From Saccharospirillum sp043196875 (GTDB lineage Bacteria > Pseudomonadota > Gammaproteobacteria > Pseudomonadales > Natronospirillaceae), in the NCBI RefSeq assembly GCF_043196875.1, contig NZ_JBEBMX010000005.1:62001-126000 (forward strand): 64,000 nucleotides of DNA, given 5' to 3'. Below are positions 41,361 through 50,434 of this stretch, in pieces. Position numbers and translations under genes: made by a program. The notes below the pieces were generated by a model, which ran no database searches, had not been told where the DNA came from, and worked only from the letters and a program-made list of their open reading frames with translations. Positions within the stretch are counted from its first letter, which is position 1. The number at the start of each line of letters is the position of its first letter.

Positions 41361-42779
41361 ATGCAAGCGGTACTGACGGTCGAAGCAGTGAAGGCTGCCG
41401 AACAAAGTTGGGCCCGGAACAACGATGGTGAAACCTGGCCTTTGATGCTCAAAGCGGGTCAGGCGGTGGCGCGTCACGCCCGTCGCCACTGGCCGTCGGC
41501 GCGTCGTATTCTGGTCGTTGCAGGACGCGGTAATAATGGCGGCGATGGTTATATTGCAGCCAGCGAATTAATGGCCGCGGGTCTGGATGTTGCGGTGTTG
41601 GCACCTGCCGGTATGCCAGCGCCGGATACCGATGCCGAACGGGCGCTGAACGTTTTTCGCCAGGCAAATGGAGCCTTGCTGGATGATCTCCATTCGAACT
41701 GGGACCTGATTATTGATGCGGCTCTGGGCACAGGACACCGTGGTGCTTTGCGAGAGCCCTGGCCTCAGTTATTTGAACAACTTCGATCACTGCAGATACC
41801 CGTGCTTGCTGTGGACCTGCCGTCGGGATTGAATGCCAGTACCGGTGAGGCCGACAGCGCTGCGATGACGGCCCAGCGAACACTCACTTTTATAGCTTTT
41901 AAGGCGGGTCTATTAACACATCAAGGCCCGGGTTTAACCGGTCAGATCAGCTTGGATCGCTTGGCTATCGACAGTGCTAACCAAGCTCTGGGTCATTTCC
42001 TCGACGAGCCACCATCTTGGCCGGAGCGTAGATCGGATGCACATAAAGGTGCTTTCGGACAGGTCGCGATTATCGCCGGTGCGCCAGGCTTTGGCGGCTC
42101 AGGTTTGCTGGCAGCTCGGGCGGCATTGGCGGCCGGTGCCGGCCGGGTGGTTTGGCACTGTGATGCAAGCATGGCGGGTAGCATTTTGGCAGCGCAGCCG
42201 GAATTGATGACGGCTGCGCCGACTGAGCCTGCCAAAGGAACTCTGGTGCTTGGTCCGGGGTTGGGATTCAGTGCGCAGGCCGATAGCTTGTACCGTCAAT
42301 ATCTGGCCGGTGAGGGCGGCGGCATCCTGGATGCCGATGGTCTGACCTGGTTGGCACAGCAAAGTGGCGACTGGTCTTTGCCAACCTGGGTATTAACGCC
42401 GCATCCGGGCGAGGCGGGTCGTTTGCTGGGGTGCAGCAGTGCGGATATTCAGGCCGACCGTTGTCAGGCGGCATTAGCCTTGTCCGAGCGCTATCAGGCA
42501 GTGGTTGTACTTAAAGGTGCGGGCAGTGTGGTTGCCTGGGATGGGCAATTGCGCTTTGTGCACCCGGGTACGGTTGCCATGGCAACGCCGGGAATGGGCG
42601 ATACTTTGGCTGGTCTGATTGCCGCCTTGATGGCTCAGGGTCAGTCTCCCTGGCAGGCGGCTCAGACGGGTGCCTGGTGGCATGCTTATCTGGCCTGGCA
42701 GCTGGCGCAGAGCCGGCGCGTGGTGCTGGCGTCGGATGTGATTGAGGTCATTGCGCAAGCGGATCAGTTTTCCGGTTGA
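41361..42779 (+). CDS. nnr: Bifunctional NAD(P)H-hydrate epimerase / ADP-dependent dehydratase
   Basis: 472 aa, a YjeF-type fusion. The N-terminal epimerase (about 1-205) has VAGRGNNGGDGYIAAS and LPSGLNASTGE; the C-terminal dehydratase (about 220-472) has TPHPGEAGRLLG, VLKGAGSVV and ATPGMGDTLAG. Together they repair damaged NADHX and NADPHX. GGAGGG stands eight bases before the ATG. The usual neighbour tsaE is absent. Its end overlaps the convergent lipoprotein gene by 16 bases. Confidence 0.95.
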   Translation: MQAVLTVEAVKAAEQSWARNNDGETWPLMLKAGQAVARHARRHWPSARRILVVAGRGNNGGDGYIAASELMAAGLDVAVLAPAGMPAPDTDAERALNVFRQANGALLDDLHSNWDLIIDAALGTGHRGALREPWPQLFEQLRSLQIPVLAVDLPSGLNASTGEADSAAMTAQRTLTFIAFKAGLLTHQGPGLTGQISLDRLAIDSANQALGHFLDEPPSWPERRSDAHKGAFGQVAIIAGAPGFGGSGLLAARAALAAGAGRVVWHCDASMAGSILAAQPELMTAAPTEPAKGTLVLGPGLGFSAQADSLYRQYLAGEGGGILDADGLTWLAQQSGDWSLPTWVLTPHPGEAGRLLGCSSADIQADRCQAALALSERYQAVVVLKGAGSVVAWDGQLRFVHPGTVAMATPGMGDTLAGLIAALMAQGQSPWQAAQTGAWWHAYLAWQLAQSRRVVLASDVIEVIAQADQFSG

Positions 42780-44185
42780 TTGCTCCATTGGTAACCAGAG
42801 CTACGGCATTTTTCCGCACGGCGATTGCGTTGAGCGGAAAGCGATTCGCCCGTGTCGCGGTATACGTTTTCATAGAAAAATACGCGTAGCTCTATATCGA
42901 GCTCGGTACAAACACCCAACAGGGCTCCGCCATTTTGCGAGGTGGGTGAGCAACGTCCGGGTGAAGGGATGGTTGTTGTTGAGCCTGAAGAGACAGGGAT
43001 GCACTGACCATATTCTAGGCTGCCATCCAGAGACTCTTCACAAATATTGAGAGTGTTGGCGTCAATATTTATTGGGTTGGACAAGCAACTGCCGCTGGCG
43101 CCAAAAGTCGGGTTCGCCAGAGGATTGTCGCTGCCGACCTGAAGAATCATTCCTAAGGTACTACGGTTGTTGAGTTCATCGCTGACACTAACCACCCAGC
43201 TATGTGGTCCCGGTTGGGTGACGGCGGGCGAGAAATTCGCCGCCGAAGATCTGGTGACGGAACCATCTGGCGCAACTAACTCTTGATCGAAAGTGAGAGT
43301 GGACCCTTGACTTGAATAGGAGTCATAAGCAGATAAACCAATGGTTCGCGGTGCATTAAACGAGCTACCAGGGGTGACCTTCATGATCACCTTGATGGCA
43401 CTGTCGCCTTTGTCGTGATTAGGTGCTAAGTCCAGTGCACCTTGAATTACGGTTGAACTCAGAGGCGTTGGAGGTGCATTGCCCAAAAACAGGTTGTAAT
43501 AGCTAAGGTTGCCTACTGACCCACCGTTATTGTCGGTAACCGCGAGATATGAATTTGTCGCCTCAAAGTTGAAATGGTCGTGTAGATCGTCCAGGTTGTG
43601 TAGATCTTCAAGCCATTCTTGTTCTGGGTCTGGGTCGGCTAGGTAGATATCACCAAAGGGATCCGTTGGCGCGGTCCAGGCGTTAGCCAGATAATGATTC
43701 AGGTACCCGCTTGCACGACCCTGTATTACTGGGGTGAAACTGTCGATCAGTATCTCTTCACACCCCGCTGTTACTAGGCAAGCATCTAAAGAACGGTTCC
43801 GATGAAACTTCGACCAGGCTTCGATCAGGGCCGTCGTGGTTGGATTAAGGTTGACGGTTCTGTCGGTTAAGTTAGGCGCGTGGCGGTAGAAACTAGTGAG
43901 CCATACGAGATCTCCGTTGCTTTCCGGAACCGCAGCACGCACTAACTGAGATGCGTTTAACGGCAAATCGAAACGATAGTTACCGGTGTTGTTAGCGCGC
44001 GTACAATCGTTATTGATACATACCTCAGCCCATTGCCCCGGTCGTCCCAGCTCTACCAAGCCCGCCAGTCGATACAGCTGTTCTTTACCAGAACCACTGC
44101 CAGTATCATCCTGACTGCAAGCGCACAAAGCGGCAGTAAGGCAGGCCAGAGCAGCCGGACGGAGCAGGGGAGTCAGCGAGACCAT
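42764..44185 (-). CDS. Cysteine-rich predicted lipoprotein of unknown function
   Basis: 473 aa from the ATG at 44185, with GAGG seven bases before it. The signal ends LTAALCACS, with a lipobox Cys; the mature start is rich in Asp, Gly and Ser. A later set of paired cysteines (CINNDC, CLVTAGC, and several in the last 100 residues) suggests disulfides, so it is exported. A region at about 255-345 (DGSVTRSSAANFSP, GPHSWVVSVSDELNN) resembles Ig-like or PKD-like beta domains. No enzyme motif is recognised. Its base composition looks less GC-rich than its neighbours, so it may be acquired. Confidence 0.7.
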   Translation of the reverse strand: MVSLTPLLRPAALACLTAALCACSQDDTGSGSGKEQLYRLAGLVELGRPGQWAEVCINNDCTRANNTGNYRFDLPLNASQLVRAAVPESNGDLVWLTSFYRHAPNLTDRTVNLNPTTTALIEAWSKFHRNRSLDACLVTAGCEEILIDSFTPVIQGRASGYLNHYLANAWTAPTDPFGDIYLADPDPEQEWLEDLHNLDDLHDHFNFEATNSYLAVTDNNGGSVGNLSYYNLFLGNAPPTPLSSTVIQGALDLAPNHDKGDSAIKVIMKVTPGSSFNAPRTIGLSAYDSYSSQGSTLTFDQELVAPDGSVTRSSAANFSPAVTQPGPHSWVVSVSDELNNRSTLGMILQVGSDNPLANPTFGASGSCLSNPINIDANTLNICEESLDGSLEYGQCIPVSSGSTTTIPSPGRCSPTSQNGGALLGVCTELDIELRVFFYENVYRDTGESLSAQRNRRAEKCRSSGYQWSNQPEN

Positions 44186-44337
44186 GTTCAACCTCAACAA
44201 CGGTTGTCTTATAGATCGGTCTGTTGGCGGTTAACTTGAGTTTGTGCATCGCACCGGTACCCCCTTTTCCGCTACACTGTGAACCAGGCCCGGTCCCGCC
44301 CGGAATCGGGCTCAGGCTGTTCCCGAAGAGGTCCCTT

Positions 44338-45792
44338 GTGAACTGGATGATCATACCCGACGCGCCGCTGTGGTCGGCGCTGGTGATATTGTTGCTGGCT
44401 CTGGTGCTGCTCTATGCAGCGCGGTTGCCTGTGCATCGGCTGGTGCAGCGGTTTTCCCGGCTGGTCACGTCGGTGTTGCGTCTCTATGGACGATCCCTGG
44501 CGGTGCTGGCTGAACAAATTCGCCTGCGTAACCGCGAAGTCCTGCTTGAGCTTGGTCGCAGCCGCGAAGAGCGTCGCCTGGAACGTCATTTTCATCAGGT
44601 TAAACGCTTGGTTGAGCGGGACCTGGCACGCTTCCCGGATCTGCAGCAGGCTATCAGCCGGCATATTGCCCAATTGGAAGACGACTACTACCGAACCGCT
44701 GAAACACCGCCACCGGCACCGGATTGGCTCGATGCCATCGATAAGGTTGTCCACCTGCGCGAGATCCAGGCCGGTAACCCGGTGGTATCCAAGGTGTTGG
44801 CCGATCTGGAATCCAAGCTGCACCGTCAACACGAGCAGTCTTTGGAAGATTTTCGCCGCGGCATGCAACAGCGCCATCGCCTGCTGCATTCGATGATGCC
44901 GCACTGGCGCAAGCTGAATCATGAAGTTGAAGATGTGGGCCGTGGCATGCGCGGTCTGTTGAACCAGGCGGCTCATATTGACCAGCATTACCGGCAATAT
45001 CGAGCATTGCGCAGCCATTCGGATCGTATCGAGAAGCTGCAGCGGGTTTCAGTCATCGGCCAGTTTGTGCTCGCCAGTCTGCTGCTCTCCGCCTGGGCGA
45101 TCATCGGCTGGTTAAACGTCCGTCTTATTCGCCCTGCTTTTGAGTCCGGTGCCACCAGCGATCCCTTCTTGGCATCGGTCGGTTTGGCTGACTTGTCGGC
45201 TTGGGCACTGGTGCTGCTTATCGCCCTGTTGGGCACCTTGCTGCTGGAGGCGTTGCAGGTGACACGCATCTTCACCAGCTTTGCTTTTTTGGATGATCGA
45301 CGACGGCGATGGTTATTGTGGTCGGTGGTGTCTGTCCTGGTGATAGTGGCGCTGAGTCAGTCAGGATTGATATTTATGCATGAGCGTCTGCGCTCAGTGC
45401 CAGAGCTGTACCAGCGCTTGATTGCCTATCCGGTGGTCGTCTATGAAGCGCCCAAAATCGACCAGGGCGTGCCCTTAGCGGCGCGGATGTTGTTGGGGCC
45501 GGTACTGACCTTTTTGTTGATGTTCGCTGTCGTGCCACTTGAGCGTTGGGTGGAAAACGGTCGCGTATTGCTGGGCGATGCCTTGGTGGCTGGGTTGCGT
45601 CTGGTGTCTTTGCTGACGCGTTTGATCGCTGCCTTTGTCAGTCAGTTGTCGTCGTTGCTGCTGGCAGTCTACGATTTATTAATCAGCCTGCCTTTGTGGA
45701 TTGAAAGCTTCCTGGGCAAGCTGCGACGCCATCGTGTGCAAAGAAAATCGGCCGCGGCCGATGGCTCGCAAATGGGAGTCAATTCGCAGTAA
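44338..45792 (+). CDS. Predicted membrane protein with long cytoplasmic coiled coil
   Basis: 484 aa from GTG 44338 (GAGG six bases before); an upstream ATG at 44224 adds an unlikely proline-rich leader. One membrane helix (about 8-28) is followed by a charged, helical region rich in Arg, Glu and Leu (about 40-235; REERRLERHFHQVKRLVERD). Four more hydrophobic spans follow (about 238-258, 280-305, 320-340, 382-405) and a basic tail. I do not recognise the family. The architecture suggests a membrane scaffold. Confidence 0.7.
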   Translation: MNWMIIPDAPLWSALVILLLALVLLYAARLPVHRLVQRFSRLVTSVLRLYGRSLAVLAEQIRLRNREVLLELGRSREERRLERHFHQVKRLVERDLARFPDLQQAISRHIAQLEDDYYRTAETPPPAPDWLDAIDKVVHLREIQAGNPVVSKVLADLESKLHRQHEQSLEDFRRGMQQRHRLLHSMMPHWRKLNHEVEDVGRGMRGLLNQAAHIDQHYRQYRALRSHSDRIEKLQRVSVIGQFVLASLLLSAWAIIGWLNVRLIRPAFESGATSDPFLASVGLADLSAWALVLLIALLGTLLLEALQVTRIFTSFAFLDDRRRRWLLWSVVSVLVIVALSQSGLIFMHERLRSVPELYQRLIAYPVVVYEAPKIDQGVPLAARMLLGPVLTFLLMFAVVPLERWVENGRVLLGDALVAGLRLVSLLTRLIAAFVSQLSSLLLAVYDLLISLPLWIESFLGKLRRHRVQRKSAAADGSQMGVNSQ

Positions 45793-45970
45793 ACGCGGTG
45801 GAGTTGATGACTTCCATCAGGTTACACTGGCGCGCGCCTTTCGTTGGTGGCGCCTTTTTTTTGCCTGACGAAAGCCGAACGCAGAGGGTAATGTCACCCT
45901 CCTCAATACTGGAAGATCGGCAACTGGCTTAGGTTTTGGCCGAACGGTCTTCCCCGGACAGGATGTTTTT

Positions 45971-46282
45971 ATGTCACTGACAAGCCTGAAAAATCCTTTT
46001 TTCGCCGGTGTCGTCGCCGTTGTATTGGCTGCGCCCGTTCTGGCTGAAGACCTGGACACTGATGAGGCGGTTGCCTCCTATGGTATCGGTTACGGCTTCG
46101 CCAATAGCCTGGTTCAGCAAACACAAGGAGTGGATCTGGACGTGGATGCTCTGGAAGCGGGTTTGCGCGCTGCCATGGCTGGTGAAGAAAGCGAATTAAG
46201 CAACGCTGAAATCAATGCGGCGATTGAAGCCTTGCAACAACAGCTGCAAGCGCAGCAGTCAACTCCAGAAGAAGGAAGCTGA
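45971..46282 (+). CDS. Stand-alone FKBP N-terminal domain protein, exported
   Basis: 103 aa. A signal peptide ends VLAED at about residue 26. The mature part, SYGIGYGFANSLVQQTQG then acidic helices, equals the dimerisation domain of FkpA/Mip-type isomerases, but no PPIase domain follows. It is closely similar in sequence to the first 100 residues of the next gene, so it arose by partial duplication. The next gene starts one base after the stop. It might form mixed dimers with the full-length protein; this is an inference. Confidence 0.8.
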   Translation: MSLTSLKNPFFAGVVAVVLAAPVLAEDLDTDEAVASYGIGYGFANSLVQQTQGVDLDVDALEAGLRAAMAGEESELSNAEINAAIEALQQQLQAQQSTPEEGS

Positions 46283-46283
46283 G

Positions 46284-47006
46284 ATGCAATTGACTGATGT
46301 ACGTAAACACCTGATGGCCGGCGTCGCCGTACTGACACTCTCTGGTGTGGCACTGGCCGAAAATCTGGATTCTGACGAAGCGGCAGCTTCTTATGGCATC
46401 GGTTTTGGCTTTGCCAGCAACCTGTTGCAGCAGACCCAGGGCCTGGAATTGGATGTCGACGCTTTGGTCGCTGGTGTTCAGGATGCCATGGAAGGTGAAG
46501 AGAGCGAGTTGACCGAAGAACAGATCAACACCGCGGTTCAGGCGCTGCAGCAAAAGCAACAGGCTGCTATGGCTGAACAGCAGGCAGAGCGTCAGGCAGA
46601 AGTCGAAGCCACCAAAGCAGAAGGCGCTGAATTTCTGGCCGAGAATGCTGACCGAGAGGGCGTTACCGTCACTGAGTCAGGTCTGCAGTACGAAGTGCTG
46701 TCAGCAACCGACAGCGGTGAATCCCCCTCTGCTGAAGACACCGTCGAAGTGCATTACCACGGTACTTTGATGGACGGCACGGTTTTCGACAGCTCTGTCG
46801 AGCGTGGCGAGCCGGTTGAGTTTCCGCTGGGTAATGTCATTGCCGGCTGGACCGAAGGTCTGCAGTTGATGACCGAAGGTGATAAGTACAAGTTCTACAT
46901 TCCGGCTGAGCTGGCTTATGGCGATCGTAGTCCGAGCCGTGCGATTCCGGCGGGCTCCACGCTGATTTTTGAAGTGGAACTGCTCAACGTCGTCAGCGCC
47001 GACTGA
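46284..47006 (+). CDS. FKBP-type peptidyl-prolyl isomerase, FkpA/Mip type
   Basis: 240 aa from the ATG at 46284, with GAAGGAAG before. A signal peptide (about 1-26) precedes the dimerisation domain (ENLDSDEAAASYGIGFGFAS, about 27-100) and a charged linker with AEQQAERQAEVEA. The FKBP domain (about 130-240) has VEVHYHGTLMDGTVFDSS, GWTEGLQLM, and IPAELAYGDRSP, the active-site residues. It assists folding of periplasmic or outer-membrane proteins. Confidence 0.92.
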   Translation: MQLTDVRKHLMAGVAVLTLSGVALAENLDSDEAAASYGIGFGFASNLLQQTQGLELDVDALVAGVQDAMEGEESELTEEQINTAVQALQQKQQAAMAEQQAERQAEVEATKAEGAEFLAENADREGVTVTESGLQYEVLSATDSGESPSAEDTVEVHYHGTLMDGTVFDSSVERGEPVEFPLGNVIAGWTEGLQLMTEGDKYKFYIPAELAYGDRSPSRAIPAGSTLIFEVELLNVVSAD

Positions 47007-47066
47007 GAGTAAGTGGATAGCCCGGTTCGCCGGGCTTACGCTCTGGATTGTAAAAGCCTGAATCAC

Positions 47067-47105
47067 AAAAAAGGGCGCCTCCATTTAGGGGGCGCCCTTT
47101 TTTAA
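47067..47105 (+). terminator. Bidirectional terminator between the FKBP gene and tRNA-Asn
   Basis: AAAAAAGGGCGCC, loop about TCCATTTAGG, GGGCGCCCTTTTTTAA. The A run before and the T run after let it work for both converging units. Confidence 0.82.
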
Positions 47106-47141
47106 TCGGCGCTCGAATCAGGGATTCAAACGCCGGAAATC

Positions 47142-47217
47142 TGGCTCCTCGAGCAGGACTCGAACCTGCGACCAATAGATTAACAGTCTACTGCTCTACC
47201 AACTGAGCTATCGAGGA
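47142..47217 (-). tRNA. tRNA-Asn (anticodon GTT), copy left of gap
   Basis: 76 bases with CCA on the minus strand. Acceptor TCCTCGA/TCGAGGA, anticodon loop CTGTTAA with GTT, T-arm GCAGGTTCGAGTCCTGC. Identical to 47319-47394 across the gap. Confidence 0.95.
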
Positions 47218-47218
47218 A

Positions 47219-47317
47219 NNNNNNNNNNNNNNNNNNNNNNNNNNNNNNNNNNNNNNNNNNNNNNNNNNNNNNNNNNNNNNNNNNNNNNNNNNNNNNNNNN
47301 NNNNNNNNNNNNNNNNN
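47219..47317. other. Assembly gap (99 N)
   Basis: Undetermined bases between two identical tRNA-Asn sequences. Copy number in the genome cannot be told from this window. Confidence 0.99.
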
Positions 47318-47318
47318 G

Positions 47319-47394
47319 TGGCTCCTCGAGCAGGACTCGAACCTGCGACCAATAGATTAACAGTCTACTGCTCTACCAACTGAGCTATCGAGGA
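47319..47394 (-). tRNA. tRNA-Asn (anticodon GTT), copy right of gap
   Basis: Same 76 bases as the left copy. This copy is nearer the tRNA promoter side on the minus strand. It is either a true tandem gene or the same gene repeated at unjoined contig ends. Confidence 0.95.
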
Positions 47395-47628
47395 ACAACG
47401 AACAACGGCGCGTATTCTAGAGGATGCTTCTTTAGTGTCAAGCGTTAGGCCTTTGTTTTTTTTGGAGTTTTTGGCTAAGTGAGTCGTCTTGCGGTGACCT
47501 GAAAGGGCCGTTAACGGCGGCAGCCGCAGAGCAGAGGGAACAAAATTGCCGAGGCTGTCAAAATGGGCACGAAAACTGCTGAAGGAGGGTGTTGGGCTGC
47601 AAAGCGTCAAAAAAACAACGAGGAAACC

Positions 47629-48171
47629 ATGATTACGCTGGAAATGATCGATACCGGTGTCAAAATTGCCGGCGGTGTGCTGATCAGCGCGCTGATATTT
47701 TGGCTCTACCTGCGTCGCCATCGCACCCTGGACCAGAAGATTGTCGAGGACGTGCGCAAACGGCGCGAATTGTTCGAACGGGTGGCCGCGAACGTAGGTC
47801 GGGTACATCACGTTTATCAGCAGTATTTGGGCTTAGCGACCGAGTTCACACGCTATGGTCAGCAATGGCCGCGTAATCGACGCGAGGAAATGGCACGCGT
47901 TGGTCAGGAGTTGGTTGATGTGTTCCGTGAACTGACTGAAGCGGAAAGTACGCTGTTGCTCTTGGGCGAAAAGAAGCTGGAGCGTACGCTGCGCATCTAT
48001 GGCTCCAAGATCGTTAACCTGCGGCGTCAGGTTCATGCCGAAAAACAGCAGTTCAGTGGTGATGAAATGCACGTCATCGACGAAGTTAAAAAGGAGATTT
48101 CGCAATTGCGTGAGAGCTTTTTTGACAACCTCAGCAGCCGCTATATGCCGCCGGCGCGTAAGTCTGCCTGA
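47629..48171 (+). CDS. Membrane-anchored coiled-coil protein of unknown function
   Basis: 180 aa from the ATG at 47629, with GAGGAAACC before; the frame open to 47563 lies upstream. One N-terminal membrane helix (about 8-27) is followed by a long, charged helical region (about 30-170; RRELFERVAANVGRVHHVYQ, EKKLERTLRIYGSKIVN). No enzymatic motif is seen, and I do not recognise the family. Its stop overlaps the ATG of a 35-aa gene as TGATG. Confidence 0.72.
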   Translation: MITLEMIDTGVKIAGGVLISALIFWLYLRRHRTLDQKIVEDVRKRRELFERVAANVGRVHHVYQQYLGLATEFTRYGQQWPRNRREEMARVGQELVDVFRELTEAESTLLLLGEKKLERTLRIYGSKIVNLRRQVHAEKQQFSGDEMHVIDEVKKEISQLRESFFDNLSSRYMPPARKSA

Positions 48172-48278
48172 TGGCTAAGAAACCCTGTCGTCGTTGTCAG
48201 CAAATACGCTATAGCGGTTTTGTGTTGGCCACCTTGATGTTGCTTGGCTATGGATTGATGCGCGCCCTCGGTAGTTGA
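48171..48278 (+). CDS. 35-aa CxxC membrane peptide, translationally coupled
   Basis: MAKKPCRRCQQIRYSGFV leads into a hydrophobic helix (about 16-30) and ends RALGS. The N-terminal CRRC resembles a half zinc knuckle. The start overlaps the preceding stop (TGATG), which argues for translation by coupling. No family is recognised. The end is at a TGA 48276-48278. Confidence 0.55.
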   Translation: MAKKPCRRCQQIRYSGFVLATLMLLGYGLMRALGS

Positions 48279-48401
48279 GTGGCGCCGCTGTTCTGCTTTG
48301 CGTAGAATGCCCGGCCTCACGCTTGTCCGGGGTTCTGACTCAATCTGAAGTTGGGTCGTTGTGAAATAACCCCGTGCGCTTTTGGCAGAGGTTTCAAGGC
48401 T

Positions 48402-49367
48402 GTGACGCACGACGATCTCGAATATTCTTCCTATGTGGCCGGTCTGGGTTTGTCCAACGGCCATCTGCAATCCATTGTGCCGTCCGTTATGCGTCACGTC
48501 AGTGTGCCGTACCAGCGTCAGCGCCTGGAGCTGGACGACGGCGATTTTCTGCTGATCGATGAACTCGCTGCCGAGCAGGAAAACGCCCCTCTGGTGATTC
48601 TCAGCCACGGTTTGGAAGGCAATAGCCAGCGTGCTTATATGCAGGGCATGGCGCGTCATTTTCACGACGCCGGTTGGCATGTCTACGCCTGGAACTTCCG
48701 CGGCTGTGGTGGTGAATTCAATCGCCTGCCACGTTTTTATCACAGCGGTGCCATCGAGGATTTACGCGCCGTGATCCGGCTGGGAGTCGAGCGTGGTTTC
48801 CAGCGTATCTTTCTGGTCGGTTTTAGCATGGGCGGCAACCAGACGGTTTTGACCTTGGCCGAGCCGGATCTGGAACCGGAAGTGATCGGTGGCGCAGCCT
48901 ATAGCGTGCCGCTCGATCTGGCAGCCTGTGCTGAGCAACTGGCCAAGCCGGCGCAATCACTTTATATGCGCCGTTTCCTGAAAGACCTGCGCGTCAAAAT
49001 TGCCGACAAGGCTGAGCATTTTCCGCAGCTGATCAGCCTGGAAGGTTATGAGCAGCTGCGTAACTTTGAAGACTTTGATAACCGCTATACCGCGCCACTG
49101 CATGGTTTTCACGACGCTCAGGATTACTGGCAGCGCTGTTCGTCACGAACGGTGCTCAGTCGCTTGCAGCGACCAACCCTGGTCGTTAATGCGCTGAATG
49201 ATCCGTTCCTGGCCGACGCTTGCTATATGCGGCCATCCGATGCCTCGGCTCATCTGTTGTTCGAAACCCCGCCCCGCGGTGGTCATTGCGGTTTTATCCG
49301 CTGGCGTCTGAACCAGCCGCTGTGGTCGGAAAAGCGGGCGCGTGCTTTTGCTCAGGCACTGCTGTGA
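48402..49367 (+). CDS. Alpha/beta hydrolase, YheT/UPF0017 family
   Basis: 321 aa from GTG 48402 with GCAGAGG upstream; ATG 48351 is possible but less fitting. The nucleophile elbow is GFSMGGN. HGLEGNSQRAYMQGMA, WNFRGCGGEFNRLPRFYHSG and NALNDPFLADACY with PPRGGHCGF supply oxyanion, Asp and His. YheT homologues are putative esterases. Its stop overlaps the start of rlmM as TGATG, so the two are coupled. Confidence 0.88.
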   Translation: MTHDDLEYSSYVAGLGLSNGHLQSIVPSVMRHVSVPYQRQRLELDDGDFLLIDELAAEQENAPLVILSHGLEGNSQRAYMQGMARHFHDAGWHVYAWNFRGCGGEFNRLPRFYHSGAIEDLRAVIRLGVERGFQRIFLVGFSMGGNQTVLTLAEPDLEPEVIGGAAYSVPLDLAACAEQLAKPAQSLYMRRFLKDLRVKIADKAEHFPQLISLEGYEQLRNFEDFDNRYTAPLHGFHDAQDYWQRCSSRTVLSRLQRPTLVVNALNDPFLADACYMRPSDASAHLLFETPPRGGHCGFIRWRLNQPLWSEKRARAFAQALL

Positions 49368-50434
49368 TGTCCAGCCAAGCGTTGTTATTGCTGTGCCGCC
49401 CCGGTTTTGAAAAAGAATGCCTGGCGGAAATCACCGCGGTAGCGGCTGGGCTCGGCCACAGTGGCTGGGCGCGTCTGGAAACCGATTCCGGCTTTATCCG
49501 TTTCGAGTGTGCCAGTGCTGAGCCGCTGTATCAGTCGCTCTCTCCCCTGGTCTTTGCCCGCGAAGTCTGGCCTGTGCTGGCGACCATCGACGACCTGCCG
49601 GCCGCCGACCGAATTACGCCCATTGTTGACGCCCTGAGTGCAGCGCTTGGCGCTGAAACAGCCACCTTTGGTCAACTGTTTTGCGATACCGCCGAAGGTG
49701 ATGCCTACCGCGCCACCGCGCGCTTCGCCGGTAAATTTGTGCATCCGTTACGGCAGGCATTACGCAGCCAGAAGTTGTTATTGGCCAAAGACAACGCCTC
49801 GCGCCCGGCCTTGCATGCTTTTTTCCCCGATTCCGGTCGTGTCTGGCTGGGGGTGGATCGCCCAGCTTTGCGTCCGGCCTGGTCGATGGGTGTGGCGCGC
49901 TTGAAATTTCCCGCTGCGGCGCCAAGTCGGTCGACGCTGAAACTGGAAGAAGCGTTTCAGGTCTTTCTCGGTGCCGATTGGCGTGAGCAGCTGAGTCACG
50001 ATCACAGCGCTGTCGATCTGGGTGCGGCGCCCGGTGGCTGGACCTGGCAGCTGGTACGTCGCGGTTTGCATGTCGATGCCATCGATAATGGCCCGATGAA
50101 CGACGAACTGATGGCCACCGGCCAGGTGACCCACCATCGTGCCGATGGTTTTCGCTGGCAGCCGGAACATCCGGTCGACTGGCTGGTCTGTGATATGGTC
50201 GAGCAACCTTCCAGGGTGGCCGAACGCATGCTCGATTGGCTGGAAAATGGCTGGGCGCGCCAGGCGATCTTCAACCTGAAATTGCCGATGAAGCAACGTT
50301 GGGCCGGTTGGTGCGAGATTCGTGCACGCATCGAGCAACGCCTGGCAGAGCGTCGCTACCAACTGCAGGCCCGGCAGCTGTATTTCGACCGCGAAGAAAT
50401 CACCCTCTATCTGGCGTTGGAGGAAAGCTTATGA
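49367..50434 (+). CDS. rlmM: 23S rRNA 2'-O-ribose C2498 methyltransferase RlmM
   Basis: 355 aa from the ATG at 49367. An N-terminal THUMP-like region (about 1-150) precedes a Rossmann methyltransferase. The SAM site is AVDLGAAPGGWTWQLVRRG, and the Lys-Asp-Lys-Glu-type tetrad includes DWLVCDMVEQP and NLKLPMKQRW. It modifies C2498 of 23S rRNA. It is coupled to the hydrolase before and tusA after (ATGA). Confidence 0.92.
   Translation: MSSQALLLLCRPGFEKECLAEITAVAAGLGHSGWARLETDSGFIRFECASAEPLYQSLSPLVFAREVWPVLATIDDLPAADRITPIVDALSAALGAETATFGQLFCDTAEGDAYRATARFAGKFVHPLRQALRSQKLLLAKDNASRPALHAFFPDSGRVWLGVDRPALRPAWSMGVARLKFPAAAPSRSTLKLEEAFQVFLGADWREQLSHDHSAVDLGAAPGGWTWQLVRRGLHVDAIDNGPMNDELMATGQVTHHRADGFRWQPEHPVDWLVCDMVEQPSRVAERMLDWLENGWARQAIFNLKLPMKQRWAGWCEIRARIEQRLAERRYQLQARQLYFDREEITLYLALEESL

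Noticed and set aside
45830..45861. GCGCC/GGCGC hairpin with T-run after the coiled-coil membrane gene
   Set aside because: The stem is five pairs with a long loop; terminator function is uncertain.
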